From the NCBI RefSeq assembly GCF_030813005.1, contig NZ_JAUSTU010000001.1:62001-126000 (forward strand): a stretch of 64,000 nucleotides of DNA, written 5' to 3'. The notes under the pieces are model-generated. The model was not told where the DNA came from. It did no database searches and was given only the letters and a program-made list of their open reading frames with translations. Shown one piece after another: positions 42,050-50,151 of this stretch. The position numbers and the translations under genes were made by a program. Each line of letters begins with the position of its first letter. The stretch's first letter is position 1. Source of the DNA: Robertmurraya andreesenii. Lineage in GTDB: Bacteria > Bacillota > Bacilli > Bacillales > Cytobacillaceae.

Positions 42050-42094
42050 ACTGTAGACAAATTCAATGAAATCAAGTTTGCCTACAGTCTTTTT
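42050..42094 (+). terminator. Terminator-like hairpin related to that at 37249
   Basis: ACTGTAGACAAA (42050-42061) pairs with TTTGCCTACAGT (42077-42088) with one mismatch, followed by CTTTTTT. The arm TTTGCCTACnGT is shared with the hairpin at 37249-37292. Confidence 0.6.
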
Positions 42095-42254
42095 TGATTT
42101 ACAATATTTATTAAGAGATATTGCGGATGCGAAAGAAAAGTAAGGTATGCGATGGACAACCTTAAGACGTCTTACTTTTAGTGCCATGAATTTAAAAAAA
42201 TTGGCAAATTGGACTTTGGTACCTGCTTGAATATGATTCGAACTAGTTGATTGA

Positions 42255-42373
42255 AGCGGAAGGTGCTTGACTCCTGGGGGATTAGCGTTATAGGCGAGAC
42301 CCCACAGGAGCGTCAGCAACGAGGAGGCTCGGCGAACGCCCCCCGGAAAGCAAGCGCCTGGAGCGGAAATCAA
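42255..42373. repeat. GC-rich dispersed Bacillaceae intergenic repeat
   Basis: About 119 bases, much richer in GC than its surroundings, running from AGCGGAAGGTGCTTGACTCC to AAGCGCCTGGAGCGGAAATC. The ends pair (AGGTGCTTG with CAAGCGCCT) and inside CTCCTG pairs with CAGGAG. I recall closely similar sequences scattered between genes in many Bacillus genomes. Long frames on both strands here are by-products of its composition. It sits in the 656-base gene-free gap (41844-42499) between the PapR-like and PlcR-like genes. Confidence 0.75.
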
Positions 42374-42402
42374 GGGTTTTTACCGCAATTCCTTTCAAAA
42401 AT

Positions 42403-42444
42403 GACAAAAGACATCGAGAAGGAGTGCTCTCGATGACTTTTGTC
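42403..42444. repeat. Long hairpin (17-bp arms, one mismatch)
   Basis: GACAAAAGACATCGAGA (42403-42419) and TCTCGATGACTTTTGTC (42428-42444) with an 8-base loop. The only mismatch is A42411/A42436. It lies 55 bases downstream of the PlcR-like gene and 30 bases from the GC-rich repeat; it could terminate the regulator gene or be part of the repeat. Confidence 0.65.
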
Positions 42445-42499
42445 GACAGTCTGAATTAATTGGTTTCCTCAATTGTTTTATTTTATATAGCTATAATAT

Positions 42500-43369
42500 C
42501 TATATTCCTAGTAGTTCTTTACGATATTTCTGTACTTCCGTCACTAGAAAGTGGTTATCCTGAACTAGAAAAATATTAATAGAATGATCAAAGGCTTCTA
42601 ATGCCTTTTCATGTTCTTGCATTCTTGCGTAATTTGAACCTAATTGATATTGAAGCTCCCCGAACAAATATAAAACCTCAATTTTTTTGCATAGATCAAT
42701 TCCTTCTTTACAAATAGTAACGGAACGTATAAAGTCTCCCTTATCTGTGAGTAGTTTAGAAAAGCCATACAATAAACGAATTTTGATGATTATATTATAA
42801 CTAGGGATAAACTTTAGTAGGTGTAAGCATTCTAAAAAAATACTTTCTGCTTGCTCATATAATTTTTGGTCCTTTTTTATAATTGCAATGCTATTTAAAA
42901 TTTCAATTTCTGTTTCCCTATAAAATTTTGTCACCTCATTTTCCGTTATGGAAAGAGCATCGTAAAGTAAAGTTATAGCTTGGTCGGACTCCTTCTCTAT
43001 ATAATGAAAACATATAGCTTCATGCCAAAGCAAAAATTGTTTGTTTTCTGTGCCTTGAAACAACGGATTCCTCTTCTCACTTTGCACGATATCCCTAAGT
43101 CGATGATAGTTTCTTTCTTTTTTACATTCCTCCATTAATTTTTTTACCTCTCGTATATAATCCAATCTAGGAGTCTCGATCAATTCAAAAAAGTAATTCA
43201 TATCGACTCCTAACTTTTTAGAAAATTTATATAAAACCGTTGCGGAAGGAATTTCCCCCTTTGTCTCAATTTTTGATAATTGTGCCTGCGAACAGATACC
43301 TTTGGATAACTCTGTTTGACTCATCCTCGCTAATTTTCGTAAGGATTTAATCGTTTCCCCAATATTCAT
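42500..43369 (-). CDS. PlcR-like HTH-TPR quorum-sensing regulator (RRNPP family)
   Basis: 289 residues, against 285 for PlcR. An N-terminal Xre-type HTH (about residues 4-60: IGETIKSLRKLARMSQTELS, SQAQLSKIETKGEIPSATVL) is followed by five or so TPR units (about 65-285, such as YEQAESIFLECLHLLK and ARMQEHEKALEAFDHSINIF). RRNPP regulators bind re-imported signal peptides through the TPR domain. The 48-residue PapR-like gene on the same strand downstream is the likely cognate pro-peptide. No exact PlcR box (TATGNAN4TNCATA) was found nearby, so the DNA site must differ. Confidence 0.82.
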   Translation of the reverse strand: MNIGETIKSLRKLARMSQTELSKGICSQAQLSKIETKGEIPSATVLYKFSKKLGVDMNYFFELIETPRLDYIREVKKLMEECKKERNYHRLRDIVQSEKRNPLFQGTENKQFLLWHEAICFHYIEKESDQAITLLYDALSITENEVTKFYRETEIEILNSIAIIKKDQKLYEQAESIFLECLHLLKFIPSYNIIIKIRLLYGFSKLLTDKGDFIRSVTICKEGIDLCKKIEVLYLFGELQYQLGSNYARMQEHEKALEAFDHSINIFLVQDNHFLVTEVQKYRKELLGI

Positions 43370-43396
43370 CTAATTCACCCTTCCTTTTGGAGATAG

Positions 43397-43416
43397 CTTA
43401 ATTAAACTTAGTTAAG
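43397..43416. promoter_or_regulatory. 20-bp near-palindrome upstream of the PlcR-like gene
   Basis: CTTAATTAAACTTAGTTAAG pairs with itself at 8 of 10 positions and lies 28 bases before the regulator's start codon. A candidate autoregulatory operator; binding is not shown. Confidence 0.4.
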
Positions 43417-43458
43417 GTTAGGTACTGACATCTCCCGCTGCCTTAGTGATGAGATTTT

Positions 43459-45306
43459 CTATTGAAATAGAAAATCTTTTGAAAGAATCAGGCCAGCAAT
43501 GAATAAAAAAAGTGCGAAATAAGCAGGCAATAAATGGATAAAGGTGGTGTAGCCAATAATAAAGTGAGTTAGTATGCCTGCGCAAAATGCTGGAATACCA
43601 CCGATCAGAAAGGTGCGCCAAACCCATTTTTCCCCTTGATGAAAGCCCCAAAGGGAGAGCGTGAGAACGAGGAGACCAACACTCAGAAGGGCGCTTCCAA
43701 ATCCAGCACGATCATGGGCAATGACTGGAACTAACTTTTCCGTTATTCCATATATTTGTTCGGGTGTCATACAAATATAAACAATATCCGTAGGAACAAA
43801 TACACTTGTGGCGCCAATGCTTGAGATGACAATTCCGCCAAGCATGAAAGAGAATCCGAGTATTGTGAAGCAAAGCTGTCCCCATAAGCCTTTCCTCCAT
43901 GCAGCATGATTTGTCCGGTTCTTAGATGTAGAGGTATCTCGAGCATCCTTCGACTTTTTCAAGCCAAGATAGAAAAAAGGTAATAAAATGAGCCAAAGTA
44001 GGCCATGCAGCCAGTCAAAATAGCCGTAGCCAAGGAAGAGCAGGATTCCCACAAATCCTACGATGCCAGCGATGTTGATGGCTTTTCTTGCCCAGTGAAC
44101 CCTTAGCCTCACTCCATGCTTTGCCAGCTGCATATAAAGGATTCCGCCCGAAACCATGGTTCCAGCGAGGGTCATCCGGTCATGAGCCATGAACTTAATG
44201 ATATTCGGATTGAGCGCAATTAGCTGCTCTCGCGTTAATTGCAGAAACGCTTCATCGTAGGGAAGAACAACGATCGTCATACTAAGAATGAGTGTGATGA
44301 ATCCACTAATGAACATAATTAGCCCAAACAGCCAATACCATTTCCACCCGCTCGTTTCATTGTTTTGTGTTTCCTCTAAATCAAGCAGTCCTTCATTAAT
44401 CCGTTTCGGAAGCCCAGGACCAGATAGAACGTAGCCACTTGAGAGCATGACGAGGTCAGCCCCGTGGGCAAATAAATCAAGAGCATCCTGGGGTTCCAAA
44501 ATTCCTCCAGAAATAATCTTAGGTGTCTTCTCGATCCCATGATCCGCTAAGCTTTTGAGTACAGTTTGCAGTTCTGAAGCTTGTCGGCTTGGAAAATACT
44601 GATCATTTTCATTCTCGATGGATTGCTCTTCCACTACAATTCCATCAATCAATTGCTTGTTGATGAGTTCCTTGATCATCGGAATATCCTGCTCGATTTG
44701 CGTTGGCTGAACGGATAGCAGCAAGGCTTTTGATTGTACATGTCGTTTCAATTCGATCCAGTCAGCTTCAGGGAAGCTTTCCTCAATAATAAAAGCATCG
44801 CCATATGGACATAGGGTTTGGATGATCGTAAGGGTATCATCCAAATTTCCGGATTTCCCGATTCGAATAATAAGTGGTTTATGTAGAGATTTCATGGTTT
44901 TTAGCTTGGCGGCAATCTCTTTTAGTCCACGTGATTCTAAAGGCAGGGGAAACAGGATTTGTTCTTGCTCCAAGCTGAATGTAGCAGTCCGCTCAGGTTT
45001 TGACGGCTGTAATGTAACAGGACCGACTTCGATAAAGCCGAAGCCAAGATTAGCAAAGGCCCTTGTTCCTGTTAAAAGCGGGTCAATTTTCCCACTCAAA
45101 CCGACGGGATTGGAGAAAGTGAGTCCGAATAATTCTACTTCAAGCCTTGGGGAAGGGCTCATATGACCTGAAAATTCGATGAAGCGCACTCCCCCTGGAA
45201 GAGAGGAGATAAGGTTCATCCCCTTGTGAATGAATTCCCTCCCTAATGAACCAGGCAAGCGTGACAGCCAAGGTTTAAAAATCGGATGATAGGACCAATC
45301 AGGCAA
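43459..45306 (-). CDS. Dihydroorotate-dehydrogenase-like domain fused to a duplicated membrane domain
   Basis: 615 residues from TTG 45306 (TAGGAG 8 bases ahead; GTG 45315 is inside the SD). Residues about 1-320 resemble class 2 dihydroorotate dehydrogenase: FSNPVGLSGKIDP, GFGFIEVGPVTLQPSKPERT, LIIRIGKSGNLDDT, and KIISGGILEPQDALDLFAHG GADL-type FMN phosphate region. The usual NRxGFNN segment and catalytic region are poorly kept. Residues about 330-615 form eight or so helices in two related halves, each with an AHDR motif (near 375 and 531) followed by a Gly/Ser-rich helix and a basic-Trp segment. This is probably not the pyrimidine enzyme; the function is unknown. Confidence 0.72.
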   Translation of the reverse strand: MPDWSYHPIFKPWLSRLPGSLGREFIHKGMNLISSLPGGVRFIEFSGHMSPSPRLEVELFGLTFSNPVGLSGKIDPLLTGTRAFANLGFGFIEVGPVTLQPSKPERTATFSLEQEQILFPLPLESRGLKEIAAKLKTMKSLHKPLIIRIGKSGNLDDTLTIIQTLCPYGDAFIIEESFPEADWIELKRHVQSKALLLSVQPTQIEQDIPMIKELINKQLIDGIVVEEQSIENENDQYFPSRQASELQTVLKSLADHGIEKTPKIISGGILEPQDALDLFAHGADLVMLSSGYVLSGPGLPKRINEGLLDLEETQNNETSGWKWYWLFGLIMFISGFITLILSMTIVVLPYDEAFLQLTREQLIALNPNIIKFMAHDRMTLAGTMVSGGILYMQLAKHGVRLRVHWARKAINIAGIVGFVGILLFLGYGYFDWLHGLLWLILLPFFYLGLKKSKDARDTSTSKNRTNHAAWRKGLWGQLCFTILGFSFMLGGIVISSIGATSVFVPTDIVYICMTPEQIYGITEKLVPVIAHDRAGFGSALLSVGLLVLTLSLWGFHQGEKWVWRTFLIGGIPAFCAGILTHFIIGYTTFIHLLPAYFALFLFIAGLILSKDFLFQ

Positions 45307-45476
45307 GGCAATCACTCCTAAATTTTTGTTCTATAAGTCTAGCATACAAGCAACTGCCTACAAAGCTCCCTTTCAACCTGTAGATATGTTGCAGCTGATA
45401 ATTTTCGAGCAATTATGATAAACTATTAGAATAGAAAAAACTATTTTTTCGGAAAATACAGGATGGGAGGGATTTG

Positions 45477-48400
45477 ATGGAACAGCCAATAGCGGTCATG
45501 AAGACAAAATTAATGCCTCCAAAATTTAAGGAGGAGTCGCTAAGACGTGCCAAGCTAACGAGGAAAATGAAAACGATTGCAGAATATCCACTTACACTTA
45601 TTCATGCTGGAGCTGGCTATGGAAAAAGCACCGCATTAGCCCTATATGTGAGCGATGAAAAAACTCCGTGCTGCTGGTATTCGATTACTTCCACCGATGA
45701 CGATATATTACCTTTTATGACGTACATCCTGGCAGCCGTTCAATCAGTCATCCCTTCCTTTGGAAAAGAATTAATCCAATATATGGGTCATATCGCTCCC
45801 TATACTCGTGAAGAGGAAATCAACCATCTGTGCACATTGTTTGTTAATGAAATGGTGAGCATCGATCATGAGCTAATTATCGTTCTTGATGATTTTCATC
45901 AAATCGAGCATTCATACAATGTCAATCGCTGGATTGAAAGGCTCCTGGAGCATATTCCAGACAATCTCCATCTTATTGTCTCAAGCAGAAGCAGACCTTT
46001 ATGGAAACCATTGCGCAAAATGAAGGTGAGCAATCAGCTGTTAGAAATAACAAAAAGTGATTTGGTTTTAACAAAGGAAGAGGTAGAGCTATTATTATGC
46101 GATTTATACGAAATTACCTTAAGCGAAGAACAGCTTGATGAGGTATTTCAATTAACAGAAGGCTGGGTGATTGCGCTTGGAATGATTGCCCAACAGTTTT
46201 CCGAGCAGATGCTGCTAGACCAGGTCTTTAAAGACCCGATGCTGTCATTAGATGACTTGTTTCATTATCTAGCCCTTGAGGTTTTTGAAAAGCAGCCACC
46301 AATGATTCAGCAATTTTTAGAGCAAACCAGTGTGTTTGAAGTGATCGATGAAGAGATTTGTAATGAAGTATTGGGCATCACTGGTTCGGGTGCTCTGCTC
46401 CAGCAAATTCATGAACGAAACCTCTTTATTCAAAAAATCGGGGATGAGGAATATCGCTATCATGCCCTTTTCAAAGAATTTCTGGAGGGACAGCTTCGTC
46501 TTCATCAGCCCCATAGCTTCACGACCCTTCATGATCGAAGTGCAAGGTATTTTGAAAGGAGAAAACAGTGGGAAACAGCGATCGTCCATTATGAAAAAAT
46601 GAATCATATGAAGGCGATGGCAGCCCTTCTCCATGATTATGGCATCAAAATGCTCGAAAGCGGCAAACTAGAGGGGCTTTATGAGAAATTATTGCGAATC
46701 CCGAGAGAAGTAAAGGACCAATTCTTTCGGCTATGGTTTTTGCAGGGAGAAGTTGAGCGCTATCGCTCCATGTATATCGAAGCGGAGGCGTCCTATGAAC
46801 GGGCCATAGATGAGGCGGATAAAAGGGACAATTTGCTAGAAAAGAGCAAGGCGTTAGAGGGAAAGGCGAAAATCTACCTTGATACGATTCAGCCTTATAA
46901 TGCCGAACGTTTGCTATATGAGGCGATCGAAATTTGCGAGTCTAGCAATTTGAGCTCTGAGGAGGAAACCCATAAGCTTTATCGGTTGCTTGCCGAAAAT
47001 CTCATTAACTCGGGAAAAGCGATGAAGGCAGAAAAACTATTAAAAAGAGCACAACACTATCGTTCTAGTATTGTGGATGGGAACTTGGAGGCCCGGCTGT
47101 ATTTGCGGACAGGCCGATTTGATGCAGCGAGGAAAGCATTGTTAACTACGGATAGCCTAGCTGAGATTCCGAAATCAAAACTTCCTCAGTCCCACAGAGA
47201 AACTGATTTGTTGTTAGCCTTAATTGAAGCATTTAAAGGAAATGCTGTGGAGTCGAAACGGCTTGCACAGGTTGGCATTCAGCATGGGATTGAGATTGGC
47301 TCCCCATTCGTTGAAGCATGTGGCTGGATGCGTATGGGGCACGCCGTTCAGCTTCTTCACAAATATGACAGTACGTTAGGAAAGAAGTGTTATGAAACCG
47401 CCCTGGAAATCATGGATCATATCCAGGTGGAAAGGGGAAAAGCCGAGCCATTAATGGGACTTTGCCTGCTATATGGGACAAAAGGAGAATATGAGCGGGC
47501 GATTGAAATGGGGGAAGCAGCATTACAGGAAACGGAAAAGGTTCAAGACCTGTGGCTCTCCTCCTTGATCACGATAGCGATGGGAATTTCTGCTGTCCAT
47601 AATCAAAAATTCGCTCAGGCTTGTGTTTATTTGGAAACCGCCGAGAAGATGTTTGCGGACTGCCATGATGACTACGGTAAGATGCTTACGTATTTTTGGC
47701 AAGGGCATGTCTATTTTTTAAATCAGGATGAGGAAGCCTTTAAGGAAAAGATGATGCTGTTCTTAAAGCAGGTTCGTCTAGGAAGCTATGAATTTATTTT
47801 TCATAAACGAACAATTTTTGGACCAAGGGACTTACAAGTGTTTGTACCTCTTTTAATAGAAGCCCAAAGAAAAAATATTGCTACCAGCTACGTGAACAAG
47901 ATCCTTCAGGATATGGGATTTACTGAGCTGGAATCCCACCCTGGTTACACATTGAGAGTCGAAGCATTAGGAAAGTTCAGGGTATGGCTTGGGGAAAAGG
48001 AGGTCGAGGAAAAGGACTGGCAAAGAGGAAAGGCGAAGGAGCTTCTTCAGCTCTTTATTACCCAGCTTCATCATATGTTTCCTAAGGAGGAAATCTTTCA
48101 AAAAATCTGGCCGAATCAGGATGAGAAAGGGGCGACAAGGGATTTTAAGGTTGCGTTAAATGCACTCCACAGCGCACTTGAGCCCAATCGAAAGGCGAGA
48201 GCTACCCCGTTTTTTGTCATTCGAAATGGCACTGCCTATGGAGTGAATCCAGGGGCAAGCGTGGAGCTGGATACGGCCCAATTTGAGGAGTGGGTTAATC
48301 TTGGGCTTGAGGAAAGGGATAGCGATCAGGCCATTATGTGTCTAGAAAGAGGCTTGCAAATTTACAAGGGTGATTTTTTACCCGAAAGGCAGTATGATGA

Positions 48401-48725
48401 TTGGTGCTTGAACGAGCGGGAACGGTTATTGGTACTTTTTCTCAGAGGGGCTGAGAAGATCGCGCAAGCCTATGTTGGGAAACAGGAATTTGATAAAGCA
48501 ATCTACTGGTGTGAAAGAATTCTAGAAAAGGATCGGACGTGGGAAGAAGCGTACCGTTTGCTTATGTTTTGTTATTATCGAAAAAATAATCGCCCCTTTG
48601 CGATGAAATGGTACAAGAAATGCTGTGAAATCCTTGAGGAAGAGCTCGGAGTAAGTCCGTTAGAGCCGACACGGCATATGTATGAAATGATTTTGGAAGC
48701 GGAGGAAAATATCCATCGTATGTAA
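45477..48725 (+). CDS. MalT-like STAND ATPase-TPR-BTAD transcriptional activator
   Basis: 1082 residues. The N-terminal STAND ATPase has P-loop GAGYGKST (about 45-52) and Walker B LIIVLDDFHQ. A long TPR array (about 380-800) follows, and the C-terminus has an OmpR-type winged helix (about 824-900, LRVEALGKFRVWLGEKEVEE) and a BTAD domain (about 935-1080), as in SARP activators. Start ATG 45477 with GGGAGG ahead. Such proteins are ligand-triggered activators. The next gene starts 116 bases on with a promoter carrying tandem TGTAAC repeats, as expected for a SARP-type site, and the same site recurs at 56.4 kb. Confidence 0.85.
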   Translation: MEQPIAVMKTKLMPPKFKEESLRRAKLTRKMKTIAEYPLTLIHAGAGYGKSTALALYVSDEKTPCCWYSITSTDDDILPFMTYILAAVQSVIPSFGKELIQYMGHIAPYTREEEINHLCTLFVNEMVSIDHELIIVLDDFHQIEHSYNVNRWIERLLEHIPDNLHLIVSSRSRPLWKPLRKMKVSNQLLEITKSDLVLTKEEVELLLCDLYEITLSEEQLDEVFQLTEGWVIALGMIAQQFSEQMLLDQVFKDPMLSLDDLFHYLALEVFEKQPPMIQQFLEQTSVFEVIDEEICNEVLGITGSGALLQQIHERNLFIQKIGDEEYRYHALFKEFLEGQLRLHQPHSFTTLHDRSARYFERRKQWETAIVHYEKMNHMKAMAALLHDYGIKMLESGKLEGLYEKLLRIPREVKDQFFRLWFLQGEVERYRSMYIEAEASYERAIDEADKRDNLLEKSKALEGKAKIYLDTIQPYNAERLLYEAIEICESSNLSSEEETHKLYRLLAENLINSGKAMKAEKLLKRAQHYRSSIVDGNLEARLYLRTGRFDAARKALLTTDSLAEIPKSKLPQSHRETDLLLALIEAFKGNAVESKRLAQVGIQHGIEIGSPFVEACGWMRMGHAVQLLHKYDSTLGKKCYETALEIMDHIQVERGKAEPLMGLCLLYGTKGEYERAIEMGEAALQETEKVQDLWLSSLITIAMGISAVHNQKFAQACVYLETAEKMFADCHDDYGKMLTYFWQGHVYFLNQDEEAFKEKMMLFLKQVRLGSYEFIFHKRTIFGPRDLQVFVPLLIEAQRKNIATSYVNKILQDMGFTELESHPGYTLRVEALGKFRVWLGEKEVEEKDWQRGKAKELLQLFITQLHHMFPKEEIFQKIWPNQDEKGATRDFKVALNALHSALEPNRKARATPFFVIRNGTAYGVNPGASVELDTAQFEEWVNLGLEERDSDQAIMCLERGLQIYKGDFLPERQYDDWCLNERERLLVLFLRGAEKIAQAYVGKQEFDKAIYWCERILEKDRTWEEAYRLLMFCYYRKNNRPFAMKWYKKCCEILEEELGVSPLEPTRHMYEMILEAEENIHRM

Positions 48726-48726
48726 G

Positions 48727-48752
48727 CAGCCCTTTGGGGTTGTTTTTTTATT
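48727..48752 (+). terminator. Terminator after the BTAD regulator gene
   Basis: A short stem CAGCCC/GGGTTG (one G-T pair) with a small loop, followed by TTTTTTT. Confidence 0.65.
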
Positions 48753-48785
48753 TGTAACTCCATTGTAACCCCTATTTATTATGAT
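48753..48785 (+). promoter_or_regulatory. Promoter with tandem TGTAAC repeats (site 1), before the Liv-type operon
   Basis: TGTAAC at 48753-48758 and 48764-48769 (11-bp period), extended to TGTAACTCCATTGTAACCCC, then 10 bases and a -10 TATGAT (48780-48785). The repeats occupy the -35 region. An almost identical arrangement at 56388-56420 makes this the probable binding site of the adjacent BTAD regulator. Confidence 0.7.
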
Positions 48786-48841
48786 GTGTTCAAAGCTTAG
48801 CAGGCTTTTTATACGAACAAATTTAAGGGGGAAGGAAGAAC

Positions 48842-50077
48842 GTGTGGAACTTTAAGCGAGGACTATTTTTTGTACTCTTTTTAGCTTTATTTATGATGCT
48901 TGCTGCATGTAGTGAGGATGCTGGCAGTAAAGAAAAGGAAGGGACAAAGGACGAGGACGAACCGAAAGCAACAGAACCGATTAAGATTGGTGTACTCGCT
49001 TCTCAAACAGGTGGCTTAGAGGCATACGGAAAGCAAACGCTTCGTGGCTTCGAGCTTGGTTTAGAGTATGCAACTGAAGGAACGATGGAGGTAGCAGGAC
49101 GCAAAATTGAATTTATCGTAGAAGATACGGAAACAAAACCTGAAGTGGCAGTCCAGAAGGCAACAAAGCTATTAGAGGAAGATGGGGTAGATTTCCTCGT
49201 TGGTTCCTCAAGCTCCGGTGACACGTTGGCTGTTCTGCCGCTTGCAGAGGAATACGAGAAAATCATGATTGTAGAACCAGCGGTTGCGGATAGTATTACA
49301 GGCTCAGAATACAATGACTATATTTTCCGAACTGCTCGTAACTCATCCCAGGATGCTGTGGCAGGGGCTGCTGCGATTGCGAAGGAAGGCGTCAAAATTG
49401 CTACCTTTGCACCGGATTATTCCTTTGGATGGGATGGAGTGGCTGCATTTAAGGAAGCTGCCGAGAAGCTAGGGGCGGAAATTATTCATGAGGAATATGC
49501 CGATCCAGCTGCAACAGACTTTACATCAAATATTCAAAAAATCATTGATGCCAAACCAGATTACTTATTTGTTGTATGGGCAGGGGCAAATTCACCTTGG
49601 AACCAAATAGCCGATATGAAGGTTCAGGAAAAGGGCATTAAAATTTCAACAGGGGCACCAGATATCGCAGCACTTGCAACGATGGAGCCACTAATTGGAA
49701 TGGAAGGATTTACGGTTTATTATCATGAGCTGCCAGATAATGAAATCCATGACTGGTTATTAGAAGAGCATAAGAAAAGATTTAATGGGGAAGTTCCAGA
49801 CCTCTTCACTCCTGGTGGAATGACAGCAGCCATTGCAATTGTAGAAGCTTTGAAGAAAACAGAAGGAAATGCAGATGCCGATACATTAATTGAAACAATG
49901 GAAGGGATGAGCTTTGAAACACCTAAAGGTAAGATGACGTTCCGTCCTGAAGACCATCAAGCGCTGCAAACGTTATACGCTATAAAGCTAGAGAAGAAAG
50001 AAGGAGTTCCATATCCTGTTCCAGTCTTAATTCGTGAATTAAGCCCAGAAGAAACAGCTCCTCCAATAAGAAATTAA
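48842..50077 (+). CDS. Branched-chain-amino-acid-type (LivJ) substrate-binding lipoprotein
   Basis: A 411-residue lipoprotein starting at GTG 48842. Signal peptide with lipobox LAAC, an acidic linker, and a periplasmic-binding-fold type 1 domain (IKIGVLASQTGGLEAYGKQT, then FLVGSSSSGDTLAVLPLAEE). LivJ-like proteins bind amino acids, but also aromatic acids, amides or urea. With a KAS III-like enzyme and acyl-CoA ligase in the same cluster, an organic acid ligand is plausible. First gene after the TGTAAC promoter. Confidence 0.85.
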   Translation: MWNFKRGLFFVLFLALFMMLAACSEDAGSKEKEGTKDEDEPKATEPIKIGVLASQTGGLEAYGKQTLRGFELGLEYATEGTMEVAGRKIEFIVEDTETKPEVAVQKATKLLEEDGVDFLVGSSSSGDTLAVLPLAEEYEKIMIVEPAVADSITGSEYNDYIFRTARNSSQDAVAGAAAIAKEGVKIATFAPDYSFGWDGVAAFKEAAEKLGAEIIHEEYADPAATDFTSNIQKIIDAKPDYLFVVWAGANSPWNQIADMKVQEKGIKISTGAPDIAALATMEPLIGMEGFTVYYHELPDNEIHDWLLEEHKKRFNGEVPDLFTPGGMTAAIAIVEALKKTEGNADADTLIETMEGMSFETPKGKMTFRPEDHQALQTLYAIKLEKKEGVPYPVPVLIRELSPEETAPPIRN

Positions 50078-50092
50078 CTTTCAATCAGGACG

Positions 50093-50123
50093 ATGAGCTT
50101 CGGAATTTTTTGCCGAAGCTCAT
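50093..50123 (+). promoter_or_regulatory. Intercistronic stem-loop after the substrate-binding gene
   Basis: ATGAGCTTCGG (50093-50103) and CCGAAGCTCAT (50113-50123) with a 9-base loop, then TATTTC. Probably a partial terminator or stability element favouring the binding protein over the rest of the operon. Confidence 0.65.
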
Positions 50124-50151
50124 TATTTCATAGATATGAGGTGATAAACAG

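Noticed and set aside
41957..42436. Frames of 61 and 138 codons over the GC-rich repeat on both strands
   Set aside because: They follow the composition of the dispersed repeat, have no SD and resemble no protein.
43453..43476. Hairpin GATTTTCTAT/ATAGAAAATC at the end of the PyrD-like fusion gene as a terminator
   Set aside because: It overlaps the stop codon and has no T-run in the direction of transcription; left unassigned.
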